Part shown: positions 13,001-27,417 of the stretch, piece by piece | Numbering within the stretch: the stretch's first letter is position 1 | How the letters are laid out: every line of letters begins with the position of its first letter | NCBI GenBank assembly: GCA_013396915.1 | Contig: VWZL01001940.1 | Location: forward strand, 857,152-921,151 | From: Stercorarius parasiticus | Taxonomy: Eukaryota; Chordata; Aves; Charadriiformes; Stercorariidae | DNA length: 64,000 nt | Direction of reading: 5' to 3' | The notes under the pieces: generated by a model | The model's input: only the letters and a program-made list of their open reading frames with translations | Told to the model about the DNA's origin: nothing | The model's database searches: none | Translations under genes and position numbers: made by a program

Positions 13001-15794
13001 CTACACATTCAACAGAGTTATTTTTTACTACACCTGCAGAAGAAAACCTGTCCCTTTCCTCCCTAGAAGTGCTCCAATCCTTTAAATCCCACTTTACACA
13101 ATGCTGCTTTACTATGACACAGAAAGAGCACAAGAACTTTAACTTGCTCTTGAGCATCTAAACAATCTCTCAGAAACCCACACTGCAGAACAGCTAACTA
13201 AAGCAGTATTTCACAGTTCCTTTTGCAAAGTTCACCTTATTATGGGTGTCAGTTAATGGCATGATCGATTCAGATAAAAATTGAGACTTTGACTTCAGCG
13301 TTATGCATTTGGCCACACTAAATCTGTAAACAGGTTGGTTAAACTCAAACAACTGAATATAGTCACTGTATCACACACTCCCAACAGACATGAACTGAAT
13401 TAAATATTCTATTTTGGTTTAAGCAATTAGTTGCCTTTTTTTTTTTTAATAGGAAGAAAGGAAAAGAAGTATCAGTATTATTGTCTCTTCCCAGTGACTG
13501 GTCTACAGAATTTTGGCTCAACTAGCTCAGCCTGCTGGATAAAAACCTCTTCAACAGAAACCTAATTCAGAATCATGTATGTTCTGCATGCGACGCAGAC
13601 ACCTTCCTCCTCTTCTCCCCCTACTCAGCTCTTTTTAAGGAGATATGTAAGAAAGAGATCTCACTGTGCAGTTTTAAATTCAAAACAATGATCTCTCAGG
13701 GCTATTAATAAATCATGGGTGACAGGTCACATTTTTATACTGGCCTTTCTCTCACTGTCTTAAAAATTGAGCCAGATTTAACAAGTCATGGCACATACAT
13801 ACTTCGTAATCATGGACTGCAGAACTGGACCACAATCCAAGACTTTTTACTCCAATATAATTTCTTCAACAGTGGGCGGATACATGTTCCAGAACTAAGT
13901 TCAAGAAGTTGGCTGCATTAATGGATTATTGTCCATCCTAGATTTCTTTCAGGAAGCCATTTAAATTGCAAACATGGAAGTTTAATAAGCCTTTACAGGA
14001 TTTTTTTTTTTTTTGCATTAACTACTGCATGGAGTTCCAAATATTGCCAAATTTTGTTTTAACACCCACTTTCTTTTCATTATTTACTTAGATGACTGAA
14101 GCAACACATCCTGAGAAAGTTAAATATGTGAAAAAAGTATCAGTTCTGAATTTTGTTCCCCTCTGATTTTACTGAATACATTCTTGTTCCCAGGAAGAAA
14201 CAATGTTGTCTAACATTCCTTATACACACAGCACTTAAATATCTTAGTAGAATAAGCAGTCCCATCTTCTCAGTATTTCCATGGAAATTTTCACCTATCA
14301 CAATTTTCACCATTTCTCTGACTCTTTGCAATAATTATTTTTTTCAGACCTGTATGAACACTTATAGATGGATCTACTGATTTATACAATCCAATATGAA
14401 TTACTCCATTCTTGTTTCTAGTATTCTTCCCCATTCCATTTCTTACAACAAAGAAAAATTAGGATTCAAGTACTGATCAATTAGGGCAGTCATCTATAGC
14501 AATCCCATCTTCTTTTTTTGTGTAGTTGTTCCAAACTGACTCAGTTTTTTCCTCCAGTGCGTGCCACCAAAAGATTAGTGGGAACACTCCTGCTCATTCA
14601 CCTAGCATAACTGCATCTCCCAAGTTTCTTACTATTGCTCCTCTTGCCTTGACAGTTAGTCAACTTAGTCCACCTTCAATTTCTGCTGCTTTTCTCCTTT
14701 ATTTCTTTTCCTAAGTTACAGACCTATCATAGAATTATAAACTACCATATGTTAAACTTAGTGGGATGAAAGCTATTTAGAGTTTTATTTACCGTGGCTA
14801 ATCAACGGCACAGTTCATCACCTCCTGTGGCCTCCAAGTTTTTACTTTCCTTGGAGTTAAACCCTAGTATAATCTTCCAGAAGTTTTCACATTCCACTTT
14901 TATTTTAATTATGAAGGGATCCATAAGTCCTTTTTAAAGAGGTCAGCAAAAAGCACAGACTAACCTGTAATTCGATGTAAGAGTTGCTATTCGTAACAAG
15001 TCTGCAGCTCAGTGTCTTTACACTTAAAATTCATGAGAACTCCTGAACACTTCAGCCTAGTACTTCAACTGCTTGTTCCATCACCTCCAACACTTCATGT
15101 TCCAGTAACACCACTTCCTAGTTATTACAACATCAAACCTTCCTTCCCAAGACACCATGTGACATAAAGGCAGAGGCAAATTAAACAGTTTCTCAATAAC
15201 CTAAACTGCTTTCCCTTAGCCTCCAACTACCTAACATAATCTCCAATCCAGGTTATGCAATGCATGAAGTGATGAGGTTGAGTCACATGTCAGGGTAGAT
15301 GCGCACACTCTCGATGTCCAACGATGACTCTAACCTCCATCTTCAGGAAGCTTTTAGAAGTAGCGTCTCTCTCAAGCCACAGACTGACCTTCCTACATAA
15401 CAGCTTTCCCTTTGGGGGATGAGATGTTGGAAAAGACGCATGTAAATACACATACTAATTTACATTTGAAAGAGAAAAATAACTGCATGATTTGCATGTG
15501 ACCACACCTATGCAAAACTGTACAGCAAGTCACATGCAATAATATCAGATTTAGCCACAATATACTGACAGAACTGCAATATGAACTACTGTGTTCACAG
15601 ACAGTTCAAAGACAGCTGATTAAACAGGGAACCTATCAAACTGAAAATCACCCCATTAAAATACCAACATATAGATCTTTGTTACAGTTAGCAAGCCTTA
15701 AGACAAACAACTGCAGGAAAGTGAACTAAATACTTCAAGATCTTTAACGTACACAAATCATTACAAAAAAAAATATATAATACATGTAACCATG

Positions 15795-15891
15795 ACTTAG
15801 AGACGTGGTTTAGTGGTGGACTTGGCAGTGTCAGGTTAATGATTGGACTCAATGATCTTAAAGGTCTTTTGCAACCTCAATGATTATATGA
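15795..15891 (+). repeat. CR1 LINE 3' end fragment
   Basis: The segment contains GTGGTTTAGTGGTGGACTTG, GATTGGACTCAATGATCTTA and AAAGGTCTTTTGCAACCTCA, the typical 3' terminus of an avian CR1 subfamily. It ends in a degenerate gattatatg tail and is followed by an AT-rich stretch. It is severely 5' truncated and antisense to WDR20. Confidence 0.85.
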
Positions 15892-15916
15892 GCATAGACA
15901 AATCATTAAACATACA

Positions 15917-15938
15917 TAGATCATATATATATGATCTA
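15917..15938. repeat. 22-bp perfect AT-rich palindrome
   Basis: The stretch begins TAGATCATATA and continues as its exact reverse complement, giving a perfect 22-bp inverted repeat with no spacer. Similar aatcatta/acata words lie on both sides. It sits 25 bp beyond a CR1 tail, so it may be expanded tail sequence. Confidence 0.8.
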
Positions 15939-18900
15939 ACATACATACAATCATTAACATAGACAATTTTTATATATACACACACTATCCTGGTCACATC
16001 TGTTAAACAAGACGCGGCACACTGAAAATATGTCAACCTTGATTACAGTACTTAAGTAATTCAGCTGTCTCCAAGAGGCTATTCTGTTCACTCAATGCCC
16101 TTACAGTTAGAGGGCAAGCCAACAAAGAATGTCACTCTTCCCTGCTTCTGAATATTGCCTGCTTTGTGTAAAACTCTGCACTGGCAATTAAGATTTGCTT
16201 GATAAAATAGGATTTTAAAACAGTATTCTTTGGAAAACAGACTCTAATAAATTATGAACAATTGGTTGTGCTCTCCAAAGTGATTATTTCAGTTTACAAG
16301 TTCTCTTTTGTGTATCTTATTTTCCAAACTTTGGCATGAATTTCCTACTGTGTTTGCCATGGTAACCAAGCAGCCTGATCCTCTACTTGAAATTCTGTTT
16401 AACTGTTTAGTGTTGCATATTGATCAAGATACATTAACACCCTAATGTATTTCAAAGAGTGAAGCAATCATTCTCATACTGCAGCAATCACCTTATTAAC
16501 TATTACAAGCCTCAAAGGATTTTTGCTGCTGTTTAAGATGAGAAGGTAATGGGGAAACTTCATTGCCAAAGATGTGCATGAATAGCTCCCAAATAAAGAG
16601 AATACACTCAGATGTGAGGAACAAGATATACTCACTATGTAAGGAGCTACACTAGAACAGTAAAGAGCCTCTATTTGACACTATCTTCTCTCCTGTGAAT
16701 CAAGACTTTGCATTCATGTCAGAAAGGAAAATTTGTTCCAAGAGTGCATTTGAATGAGAAAGACATTTTCCATACATTAAAGCCTGTACCCTCATGGAAA
16801 ACTGTTCTGTTCTGGTGGAAGAGGGGCCAGGTAACTGGATAACTTACTTGAAGTTCTAGGATTAACATTAGCAGGGCAAAGCCAAGCCACAGTTGCTAGC
16901 TTCTCTTAGTTTCCACTTCGAAGATCTTTCTTCAAACATTTACCTCAAATACAGGATCATGAATATGAAAACATCTGTTCCAAGCACATGGAATCTTTCC
17001 TGATTCCCAGAAAACATACCAAATACCTCAGCATACTAAAATTTTATATAAAAGTAAAATCAGATTAGGAAAACCTGAAACAAAACAAGGCTTATGGCTT
17101 AGTTTTTTCAGTCTTACTACCCTATATCATTAAAAAAAAAAGTAAGGGTTGGCTGGTCACCTCTTTTTATAATAAATTGATGAACCCACTATTACCTGAT
17201 CTTACTACTCAAGAAGATCTCATCCTTTACTCTGCTTATGGTTAAAGATAGGATGAAATATTTCTGACCTTCAAGGCCTGCTATATAAATGCAGACTTAC
17301 AATACAGAGAACCACCTCCAAGAATACCTAAAACACTAAATAAACTAACTAAATAAATTTTGTAGGAATCTTTCCTACAAAACTACTGAGATACTGTTAC
17401 CATAAAACATAGCGTGCTCTTTCCACGATATCTGCAAAGTCAGCTGTACTTCCATTCTTCGGACTTTACTATGTCCAGATCCTCAGTATGTTATACTTCA
17501 TTTCCTCTCCTGGATCTAAAAGCCAATAAGGTAACCTCACTGGGTACCACACAGATAGTTGTATTTGTATCACTATAAATATATTTTCTTCATCCCATTC
17601 ATCTGGTTCAGCTCTAAGAAGCTTCTGGATGAAAAGCTCTGCCTCTTCTTAAAATCTATTCTGTAGATTCTGTAGCCTATCACACCATGGTATTTTCATT
17701 ATGCAGTTCAGCTATTAGCAATAGCTTATAGCAGGGCTGGTCAAGGAGCAGGAACTTTCTGAATTAATAGTAAATTTTACATGATTGGGATTTGTGGGAG
17801 ACCTCACCATGTCTCTCATACATCTAGGGAAAGTTTTGTATTATTTATTCTCTCCCTTCTTTTTTCTTTCTTCTTTTCTTCCTTTTAGAGCTTTAAGAAA
17901 TAGTTATTGCTTTGCTCAGCTAATTAAAATAATACTCTTCTTTTTCCAGTTTTACATTAGGTACCATCTTCTCCTAGTAGCAGGCATTAAAATTCACCTG
18001 CATCACACAAGTAACCAGAATATCATACAATACTAAAGCTGTCTTTTAGTGCCATTGTACAAGGCATTGAAAAGATACTTCCTTATTTCTGCTGGTAAAC
18101 CTCATTTGATCTATCTTTGAATTGCATTTATCTCCTCCTGCCTTCAACAGCTGTATCACAAGCTGACTCAGCTTGTAATCAACATTACACTCTGGTTATC
18201 ATCTTTTCAGTGTTTTCTGGCTGAAGCAAAAATTCCCTATGTATTTTTTTCAACTGATTTTCACTTCAATCAGCTTGTTTCTCCTTATAAAGTACTACAA
18301 TTATGAACAGTGATGCCTCCCAACTTTATTATGAGAATTTTGCCATCATGTATGTGCTCTTACTTGTCCCAACATCACTAATGAAAATACTGTTTCCAAA
18401 ACCACTCCTTGAAGACCTCAACTTGAAGCTCTCTTCTTAACAGTTGACAAAGTCCCTGTAACCAGTAAAATATGTAAAAAGATACCAAGAACTACACATT
18501 TTATTCTCTCCCCATTTCAGAACAGAATGAGTTTAAGGTTCTAGAACTCCCTCAGATAAAACATCTATTATACCAACCTAAAATTGCCAGTTCATATAAG
18601 GACATGAACTTAAGCTACAATTCTCTCTTACTGCCAGAGCGTTACACTAGAAAGGCTGAGCACCAGAACCTCAAATAAAGCCGTCTGTATAGTACATGTT
18701 ATACATTAATGTTTTCCTACCACAGGGAGACAATGTTTTACTTTAAGCAAAACAAAAAAACTAATGCAGCAGTCTACTACCTCAGAATTTCAAAAGCTAA
18801 AACTGAAAGCAACTTGAAGCAGCTGAGAATTTTCGGTTTTGCGATTTTCTCTGTTGTTATGGTGGGGTGGGGGGTGCGTTGAGTGCTCTTGCATGTTTTT

Positions 18901-21900
18901 CTCTACCTAATCTAATCAAGGATAAGCCTTAAGAAAATACCTGCCTGTCATTGGAGTAACAGGCAGTCAAAGGGTTTTTAGCAGAAGTTTTCACCATTAG
19001 GAATATGGTGAATTAAAAAGCAACTGATTTCAGAATAGTAGAGAGCATACCGAATATTTGCAGGCACTGTCACATGCCATGTAAAGAATGCATCACCTTC
19101 TGTAAAGACTGGAATGCACCGAAGCACACATTTTAGTCTCTTCACTTTTGGGGAACTGAGAAAATTAAGTGTACTGTAACAGTTATCTCTTTCCTTAATT
19201 GCACTTCATAATTAAGTTCTGCAAGGTTCACTTAAGATTTATGCTTAGTTAACTGTAACTCCTTTCTCAATAGTTACAATATAGTAAGTTATAACAGGTT
19301 CATAGCTCTCAAGTAGAAAAGCGATAGTTATCTTTTTGAACTCCTTCTTGTTTCTTATCCTCCAGTGGATCCTTTCATTTCCTCCTACTCCTACAGTCTG
19401 GTCTATACTTACAATTGCCTATACTTAAAATCAGTCCCTTCTCACATGTTTTTAATGCTGAATGAGGTGTGATTCAGCTGAGCTGAACCAAGATAAGATA
19501 CATATACTAGATGTAAGAAATAAATTAAAATAAGGAAAACAGGTATGTAAATATCAAGTGGATTCCAAGTAAAACCACACATTCTGGCACAACTCCGCAA
19601 ATGTTCTCATTCAGTTCACAGGCTCAATTGGGATATTTATTAAACACTTAGTAAGTTACTTTCACTGGGAAATCGTTTAAATTGGCTCAGCTCTAAGTAA
19701 AACTGGTTAGAAAATTATACCTGTTAAAGGTGACACTCATTTAAATGAGAGCTGGCAGGCTGCTTTTAGATGGCCACCAAAATATGGAACAAACTGGAAA
19801 CATTGCATGACTTAAGGATAGCATCATCTCCGAGTTGTTCATCTCCTCCCCATACACACACAAAAAACCTACCTGACCTGTTGGACTAGCGCTCTAGTCA
19901 GTCACACCTTCAAAGGAATTACTTTCACTTTACCTTCGAACCTTATTTTTTTTCCTTCTTTAAAACATGGTGTGGTTTTGTTATAATATCAAAAAGTGTA
20001 CTTCAACAATACATGCATGCCTATCAATAGCATCCTTTGAGGTTGACTGCACACACAGCTTGCCAGAGACAGAACTGCTGTTTTTGTTTTTTCTTTCAAG
20101 GGATCAGATATTCAAAGTACCCTTAAAATACATCACACAAAATTAAGCTCCCTGTTGAAAGACTAAGGCTGCTGTAGCTTCATCACTGAAGTTGTTCAAA
20201 TTTTGTTTCTTCTAACTTTAAAAATAACAAAATACAGTAACGCTCAAAAGTTGGCTTTACAAGTGTGTTTTATGGCAAAAAAACCCCAACACCTGCAATC
20301 CCTTGACAATACCCTAATCTTTTCCAATTTTAACAGCAAAGCTTGAAGTAGAACATTCCTCTCTTTAAAGGTATTCAGAAGTATCGAAACAAACAAAACA
20401 GACCTGAAACATACAAAGAACAAATAAGCAAAAGCCGACCAATTCAGGGAATCAGCATCAGGTCTAAATTTTATTAATTTATTTACTTGAAAGTTGAAAG
20501 CTACTAAATAATCATTATTATTAAATTAGAGCAAGTTCAGTTTCATGTAGACTTGTGAATAGGTAGAAGTGAAGTATAAATTCATACTGCACAATAACAT
20601 ATCCAGCATAGCTCCATTTTACTAAATAACATACAGGCAAGCAGCACTAGGTTGAGTTTACACCCGTCTACCACCCTGGCATTTATCTTTGAAAGTTTCA
20701 CCCATCCCCTTCTCAGCACATAAGAGCTCAGGATTATCTGTTGCTATAACAAAACCATGTTTTAGTCCAGCAGTGTAAATTCACTGCTTGTAAGAAAAAA
20801 TTATTTGTCACAGAAAAGCAGTCTGAATAATTGCACTGTGCATTGCCCCGTTGCTATAGAAACTTATTTCAATATAGCAGTTAATTGATGATCAATTTAT
20901 ATTTTTTTCATTACAAAGCTCAGTAAGAGTCAAATACAACACAGTAATGTCTGTCCAAAAACTCAGAATTATGTCCTTTCTGGCTACTGCTGGATTTTGC
21001 AAGCCCTACAGGAATGCCGGACATTTTTGATACAGTGTTTTTATTAAGCCCATAACTCCATCATGTTGCAGCATGTTAACAAAATATTACTAGAACAAAG
21101 CCCTAATTACTTTTGTACTAAAAATAAGATGTAACTGGCTGGTATTCTAAGAGCCCCAGAACAGTCCTACAGAAGTTAAGGACTAAACTATAACTTAACA
21201 TGTATAACCTATGCTCCAAAACCAGAATAAGGCCCATTGTTTTATGCTTTTTGTGGTCGTATTTAGTAACAGACAGATGAAATAACATATTTGCCTCAAC
21301 TCTTGTCCTGAAGTTGTTAATTTGCAATGCATCATCCTTCTGGGGCTGCAGACATTTCATAATGACCCAACTCAGCTAGGCAGTGTTACAGAACAAGAAC
21401 AGGAGCACAGGCTACTAGAAAACAAATATCAAGGACCAAATCCCTAACACAGACACACTGCAGAAAACTCAGACTTTCCACAATCCCATACCTACAAGGT
21501 CTAGGATATCACCTGGTCTGCAAACCAGAATCCGCTTCAGAAGTTTTAGAGCAAAAGGAGCACGTTCCCAATAGCCTTATTTTAAACTAAGCAAAGTATT
21601 AAGATACTTCAAGTAATAACAAGCACTGACAGTTTCACTAGTACATATATTACATGGAAAAAACCCAAAACCTTTTGCCTGCTATTAATCACTTTCTTTA
21701 AAAATTACCATTAAAGGGCTATATTGTTTAACGTACGAAGTAGTCATACAACATTGTCTCTTTCCTCAGGCTGATTTTTGTCTCAAGAGTAGGAGGGAGT
21801 GATCAGACTATCTATTGTCACTTGCTGATCTTGCAGACAGCAGAGGTGCCCACCGAGTAACTGCCCACATCTCAAGCATTTTGCTATAGGTCCTAACAGA

Positions 21901-21997
21901 AGTTTATATGAGGGCACAGAACTGAACACAATTAGGCTACTGACAGAACACAGACCAGCTATTAAATCATCCCTCCCATTGATACAGGCATACTAAT

Positions 21998-22033
21998 ATG
22001 CATGCTATGCATAATAATATGCATACTATGCAT
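21998..22033. repeat. Clustered ATGCAT palindromes, two 21-bp units
   Basis: Four copies of the palindrome ATGCAT start at 21998, 22007, 22019 and 22028. The 9-12-9 spacing shows two diverged copies of a 21-bp unit. It lies in WDR20 intron 1, and I see no function. Confidence 0.7.
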
Positions 22034-25000
22034 GCTAGGGACTTATGCTGTCAAAAATAATCATACCTTTAACCAGCACCAATATCAACAGGTTATCCAA
22101 ATCTAAATTTTCCTTTATATCAACTTGCACTGGAAGTGCCACAGCTGCAAAACACCTAATCAGAGATGACAAAAATGAAGAAGGGGTTCCAAACGACTGA
22201 AGCGAAGGCACAGCAAAAGTGTTTTCTAGCACTACAAGACTGGACTTCACCGAGCACTGATCTTAATAGCATTCCCCTTTGTCTCTCTCTTAAGCACAAG
22301 CAAAGCCTCTATCAATTTAGGACTAACAAAAAAAAACAATACACAGATCAACCAGGTCAATGCCAGCCCAACACTTTTTTGCACAAGGGGTTACCTATTG
22401 CTCAGAGGGAAGAGATGTGCATGCTGCTACAGCGCAACACAGCTACGTAAACTGCCTCTGGACTGCTGCAGGAACTTAATCGACAACAAGCGCTTTGTTA
22501 CTCTAACAAAGGAAAAGCGTGAATCATCTCGAACGTCACTAAAGGCAGCTTCATCTGGGCATCTATTTGAGTCGTTCAGACAGTTGTTGGCCCCATCTCT
22601 CCGATTCAAAAGTGCTAAGTGCTAACGTGTGCCCACACTTAACCATCCCGGTTCAGTTTAGTTCCCTTATAGAGGCTGCATTTTGGCTAAAACACAGAAC
22701 TACACTTGAACAGTTACTTCATTGGCACAGAGTCTACTCTTCCAACGCTGTTAGAAGGTTGCAAACTTCATCTAGAAAGAAACCTTAAAACCTTGCAGGT
22801 GTTTGCAAACCATACATGACAGAGACAGGAGTTACTCTGTACAAGAGACCACAGTTTCACTGTTGAAGGCGAGAGAGGCAAGCCATCCCCATGCGTTAAA
22901 GGAGACTGTCCAGTTACATTCACATCAGTTTAGAGGGGATAGGAGGTAAGATCCCATTCTGAAGTACCAGCAAGATTTTGCTAGGAGTCACCTATTGAGA
23001 TACATAGCTAATGCTATTAAGCAGCAATAATTCCCTAGTCCACCCAAGCATCTTTCTTTTACAAGTGAGCTCCATCCTCACTTCCAAAGTATTTCCAAAG
23101 ACTTCTTTGGGACAAAACTCCTCCTGGATCAATATATCACACTGAACAGGCACACTTTAAAAAAAAAAAATTATTTGGTTACTTATAAGCAATCATTTGA
23201 ACTGACACATACAAACACATGCAAGATGGGCTACACCTATAAGACAGGTAAGAAATACTGCATTCTGCAGTATACATGGTATCAAACTTCAATAGTGGTA
23301 TTGCCTAGCCACGCAACTATTCCTGCCTTCATAAGTTATTTTTTTAAAGATAGACTCTCCTGGCAACCTAAGTGCACACAGGTAGCTATTGAAGATCTCA
23401 AGCCTACTCTCCTATTAAAAAAAAAAAGGCACAAAGCTCTAGAAATATTTTCATTTAAAAAGAAAGTCTGAAAAATAAACCCAACGGTTTGCTATGTGGA
23501 TCCTAGTAGGAAAGAAACGCGGAAATTTGAAGGAAAATGCACACTAAGCCTCTGTCTATGGTTTCACAATACAGTATTAAAGTCGATTTTTAGAGGTAGT
23601 ATTTGCCATTCAGACCACTGAATTGCACAAATCTAAAGTATAATTTAAATCTTAAACAGGATTTAAAAAAAAATTGCATAACTATTTTTCTGTAATACCG
23701 AGGACAGTTAACTAATAGAAAACCAGAAAAATCAAGACAACAACAAAAAAATACCTTATAATTTCTGCCAATGATAGCTTCAAACTTGTAAAAGGGTCAT
23801 GCTCCAATATCCACCTCAAATCTAAAGAAAACTTGCACAACTTCTGTAGAAGTCTTAGTTACGAGACCTGTGATCAATAAAAAAATAATCCTTAGAAATA
23901 AATTGTCACAGTTAAAATATGACAAGACTATGACTTGTAGGATTACATATTTGTTATGGTTACATTTGTAAGTGTCAGGAAGAGAAGACATTTATGTTAG
24001 TCAGATTTACTGAGTTATCCTCTGACTGCACAGCCTAAAGTGTCCTTAAGGCATCATTCCGATAGCTTATTTCAGACTTGTGGATTTTTAACAGATAGTG
24101 TCAATATATATTGGCATCCATTCAGTTTCCTGCTGTCACTGCTCCCCCTTCCTTTAGTTGAAAGGGAGCATTAAAGCCATAAACTGGAATCCTCTCAAAG
24201 TTTTACATTATATCATTTTCCTGACAAAATGTATGCAAACTTCCTGTAAGATGGTAAGAATTACTTTTTTTTTTTTTTTTAATTCCTAGGAGACTGGGGA
24301 TACTGAAGTTTGTTCATAACATCCAATCTTTTCTGCCTACTCCAGGGCATTTTTAAGTTAAAGTTCTTGCTTAGACTAGCATTTAGATTAATATAGCTCT
24401 TCACATTCTCTAGATGTACAAAAATTAGGCATTATTAAACCAAGAATTGCTTAGTACTGTCACTTTCCAATCTCACATAGAATTAAAAATGAAAAAAAAA
24501 CCCCGAACTAAGTAGTATTTCTTTGACCATTACAGCCACACGAGAACCGTATGATTAACTCATGAAATTAAAGACCAATTATAGTTGGTAAACCAAAACT
24601 GAAATCAATTTGCAGCAAGTATCTATTAGAGATCCAGCATTCCATTAAGAACAGCTTTACTGAATAATGCAAGAGAAAAATCCCAGCACAAGTTATGACA
24701 CCGTCACTGTTAAGATTTCAAATGTAGCGACTGGTGGTCCTGCCCACAAAGACTACAGGGCTACATCTAGTCTCCCAACAGTCTGATAAACAGAAGCTGG
24801 AACAAGCAAAAGCAACTGCTTTATTTTAAGTTACAGGGCACAAGAAATGGGAAGTACGTAGATGCCAGAAGATGGACTGCATATACATTTGGACTTACAA
24901 GTGGGGTGAGGTAAGGAAGGAAAAATACTTGATTTTTGAGAAGGACACAACAGAATATTATTACTTTAACTTACAGTATGGCACATTTAATGTTAGTTTT

Positions 25001-27417
25001 TAGTTTCCTTAAGCTTTCTAAGAGGAAAATGGCATTATTAGGCACTATTAGCACTAAATGGCACCATTTTCAAATAGTAATTTGTCCAAGTGTGTCGACT
25101 CATAGTCATAACAACTGGGCAGCAAGTGGCCTTTGGACACATGTGCTTCAAAAGAAAGTATTTCAGATGGTTCCCTTTAGCCAGAGAACTACAACAATAG
25201 TTCAAACTAGGGCATTAAATTTGATTCTAGAACGTCAAACAAGACAATTTTGGCTTGCAATCCTCTCAGAGATGGGTCTAGGCAATGTTTAATTAGAATT
25301 TGAGGCATCTTCAATGTACATTTTAACTATTAACAACTATTTAACTGTTTTGCAGACTATCAGACGTCAAAGCTTAATGCCATCTCCTTGTAATTTAAGC
25401 ACATAGCACAACCCTTTTGAAACTATTCTGACAAAGCTGGCCCATAAGACTCACTACAGACACAGAAGTGTTTGTTACAAATTATCTTTATTTGCATTTG
25501 TGAAACTTTATGGCTAAAATTTTGTCAGTCTGCAAAGAATAAGTGACACAATGGTTTTACACTAATTTAAGTTACCCAACTGAATTAATGTAAGTGCAAT
25601 ATTACTACAAATATACTTCAACACAAAACAAAAAAACAAATTATACCTACAGTGGCAAAGCCCCCCCAACCAACCACACATACACACAAGTTAATTGCCT
25701 ATAAAATACTGCACACCAATTTGGGAGTTTGGCCACCATAGGCTAGTATTCACTCTCAAACATGTGAGCCAAACAGGCAGCCATGGATAAATGAACTATT
25801 ACCTCGGAGAGCAATCCTTCAGAGGATACACTGCAATAGCTTACTGAAGTCAAACAGTTGTGATATAGGCTTGAAGCACAGACTAGGAGAAGTAAAGCAC
25901 TACAGACTAATGACACTATCTACAACTCAGAAGTAGCCCCCAGATAATAATCATCTTGCAAGCTCCATCAAGTGCAAATATTTCACTCTCTTCCACAGCA
26001 AGAAACACTTAACAGTGTAACAGTGCGATTTTAAAGCAGCTTTTTAGTCTTTCCTCTTACTCAAGCCATTCCTAGCTGTTCTATATAAGCCTCTCAACAG
26101 AGTTAAACACTTAAATCTACCTATACTCCTGTAATTTACATTGTATTTTCACCATTTCCTTCAGAAGTGCCATTGAAAGGAAGGAGTCACCAAAAAAAAA
26201 CCCTTCAAAAAACTCTACAGGAATATTTTGTAACATGTCTTGGCAGTTCTTAGTACAGCCCAGCTAGAATTAAGAAAAAACCCATCAATCTACATAATAA
26301 AACTCGAGCCAGTAAGTATATCCTTCCATTAAACACTTGAGACAGATTTCCAAGAGACTTTCAAATACCTTCACAAGCACAGATCTACAGGTAAAGTACT
26401 ACTGATCTAGCCACAATACCTACACAGGACTGGCAAATTCAGTCCCAACATAACACCTATTTTCTACAAGATAGAGAAGAAAAAACTCAGTGAGAAATTA
26501 AGGGATTTCTTGGGAAAAAGAAATCTACAACACCCTTTTGAAGAGGGACACACCTGAAAAACATGGACTATGCAAATTCCTGCAGCACAGAAAAAGAGCA
26601 TCCCAGTTGCAGGATGGCACAAGATACCTTTGAGAAAAATTCTGCGGCTTTACCACGGTACTTCCATTAGCTACCTTTGCCCATCATCTTTTTGACAACA
26701 AGAGTAATGTTTGTATCTGGTATGAATATTTAAATGCCGAACACTTTGTAGTAGAATTTGACAGTCACAGAAGTAAACCTTTCTTTAGTATCAAAACCAC
26801 GGAAACAAAACAGACTGTAAGCACACAAAGGGGGGAAAAAGCACACAAGGTAAACTTGCCAAAAGTAAGCACCAAGTGAATCTAACTGTCCTCTGAAAAA
26901 GTAACTGGACTAGAAAAAAAGGTCAGCAGCAAATGCAACACGTGGTTTTTAAGTTCTATGAGATACATTTGTTAATGGATGAGAGTACACATAAAATTTG
27001 TGAATGACATCAAGACTGGAAGGATTTTTTTGCAGCACAGAATTGGAAATAAAAACACTCTCTAATAAACTAAAAGAATAAAATTCAATTAGAATGCTAC
27101 ATGGCATTTATAAACAACAGCAACAAATCGAGCCATGGATAAAAATGGAGAGAAAGCAGCAATATGACAAGAAACAATTCAAGTGGATCAACACTATGAG
27201 CAGGATTCAAAAATGTCAACGCTATTCAACATGTTAGCAAGAATATTAGAAGACAGACACACTGAACAATGATTCTCCCTTACTCTGCACAGTGGAAGAG
27301 CTATGTCTAGTTTAGATACCAAAAATGCAAGCTAATAGAAGCCAATATAGAGGACAGCAATCAAACATATGGAACTCAAGATCTGAGGAGAAAGGTTAAA
27401 AGAACTAGATTTATTTA

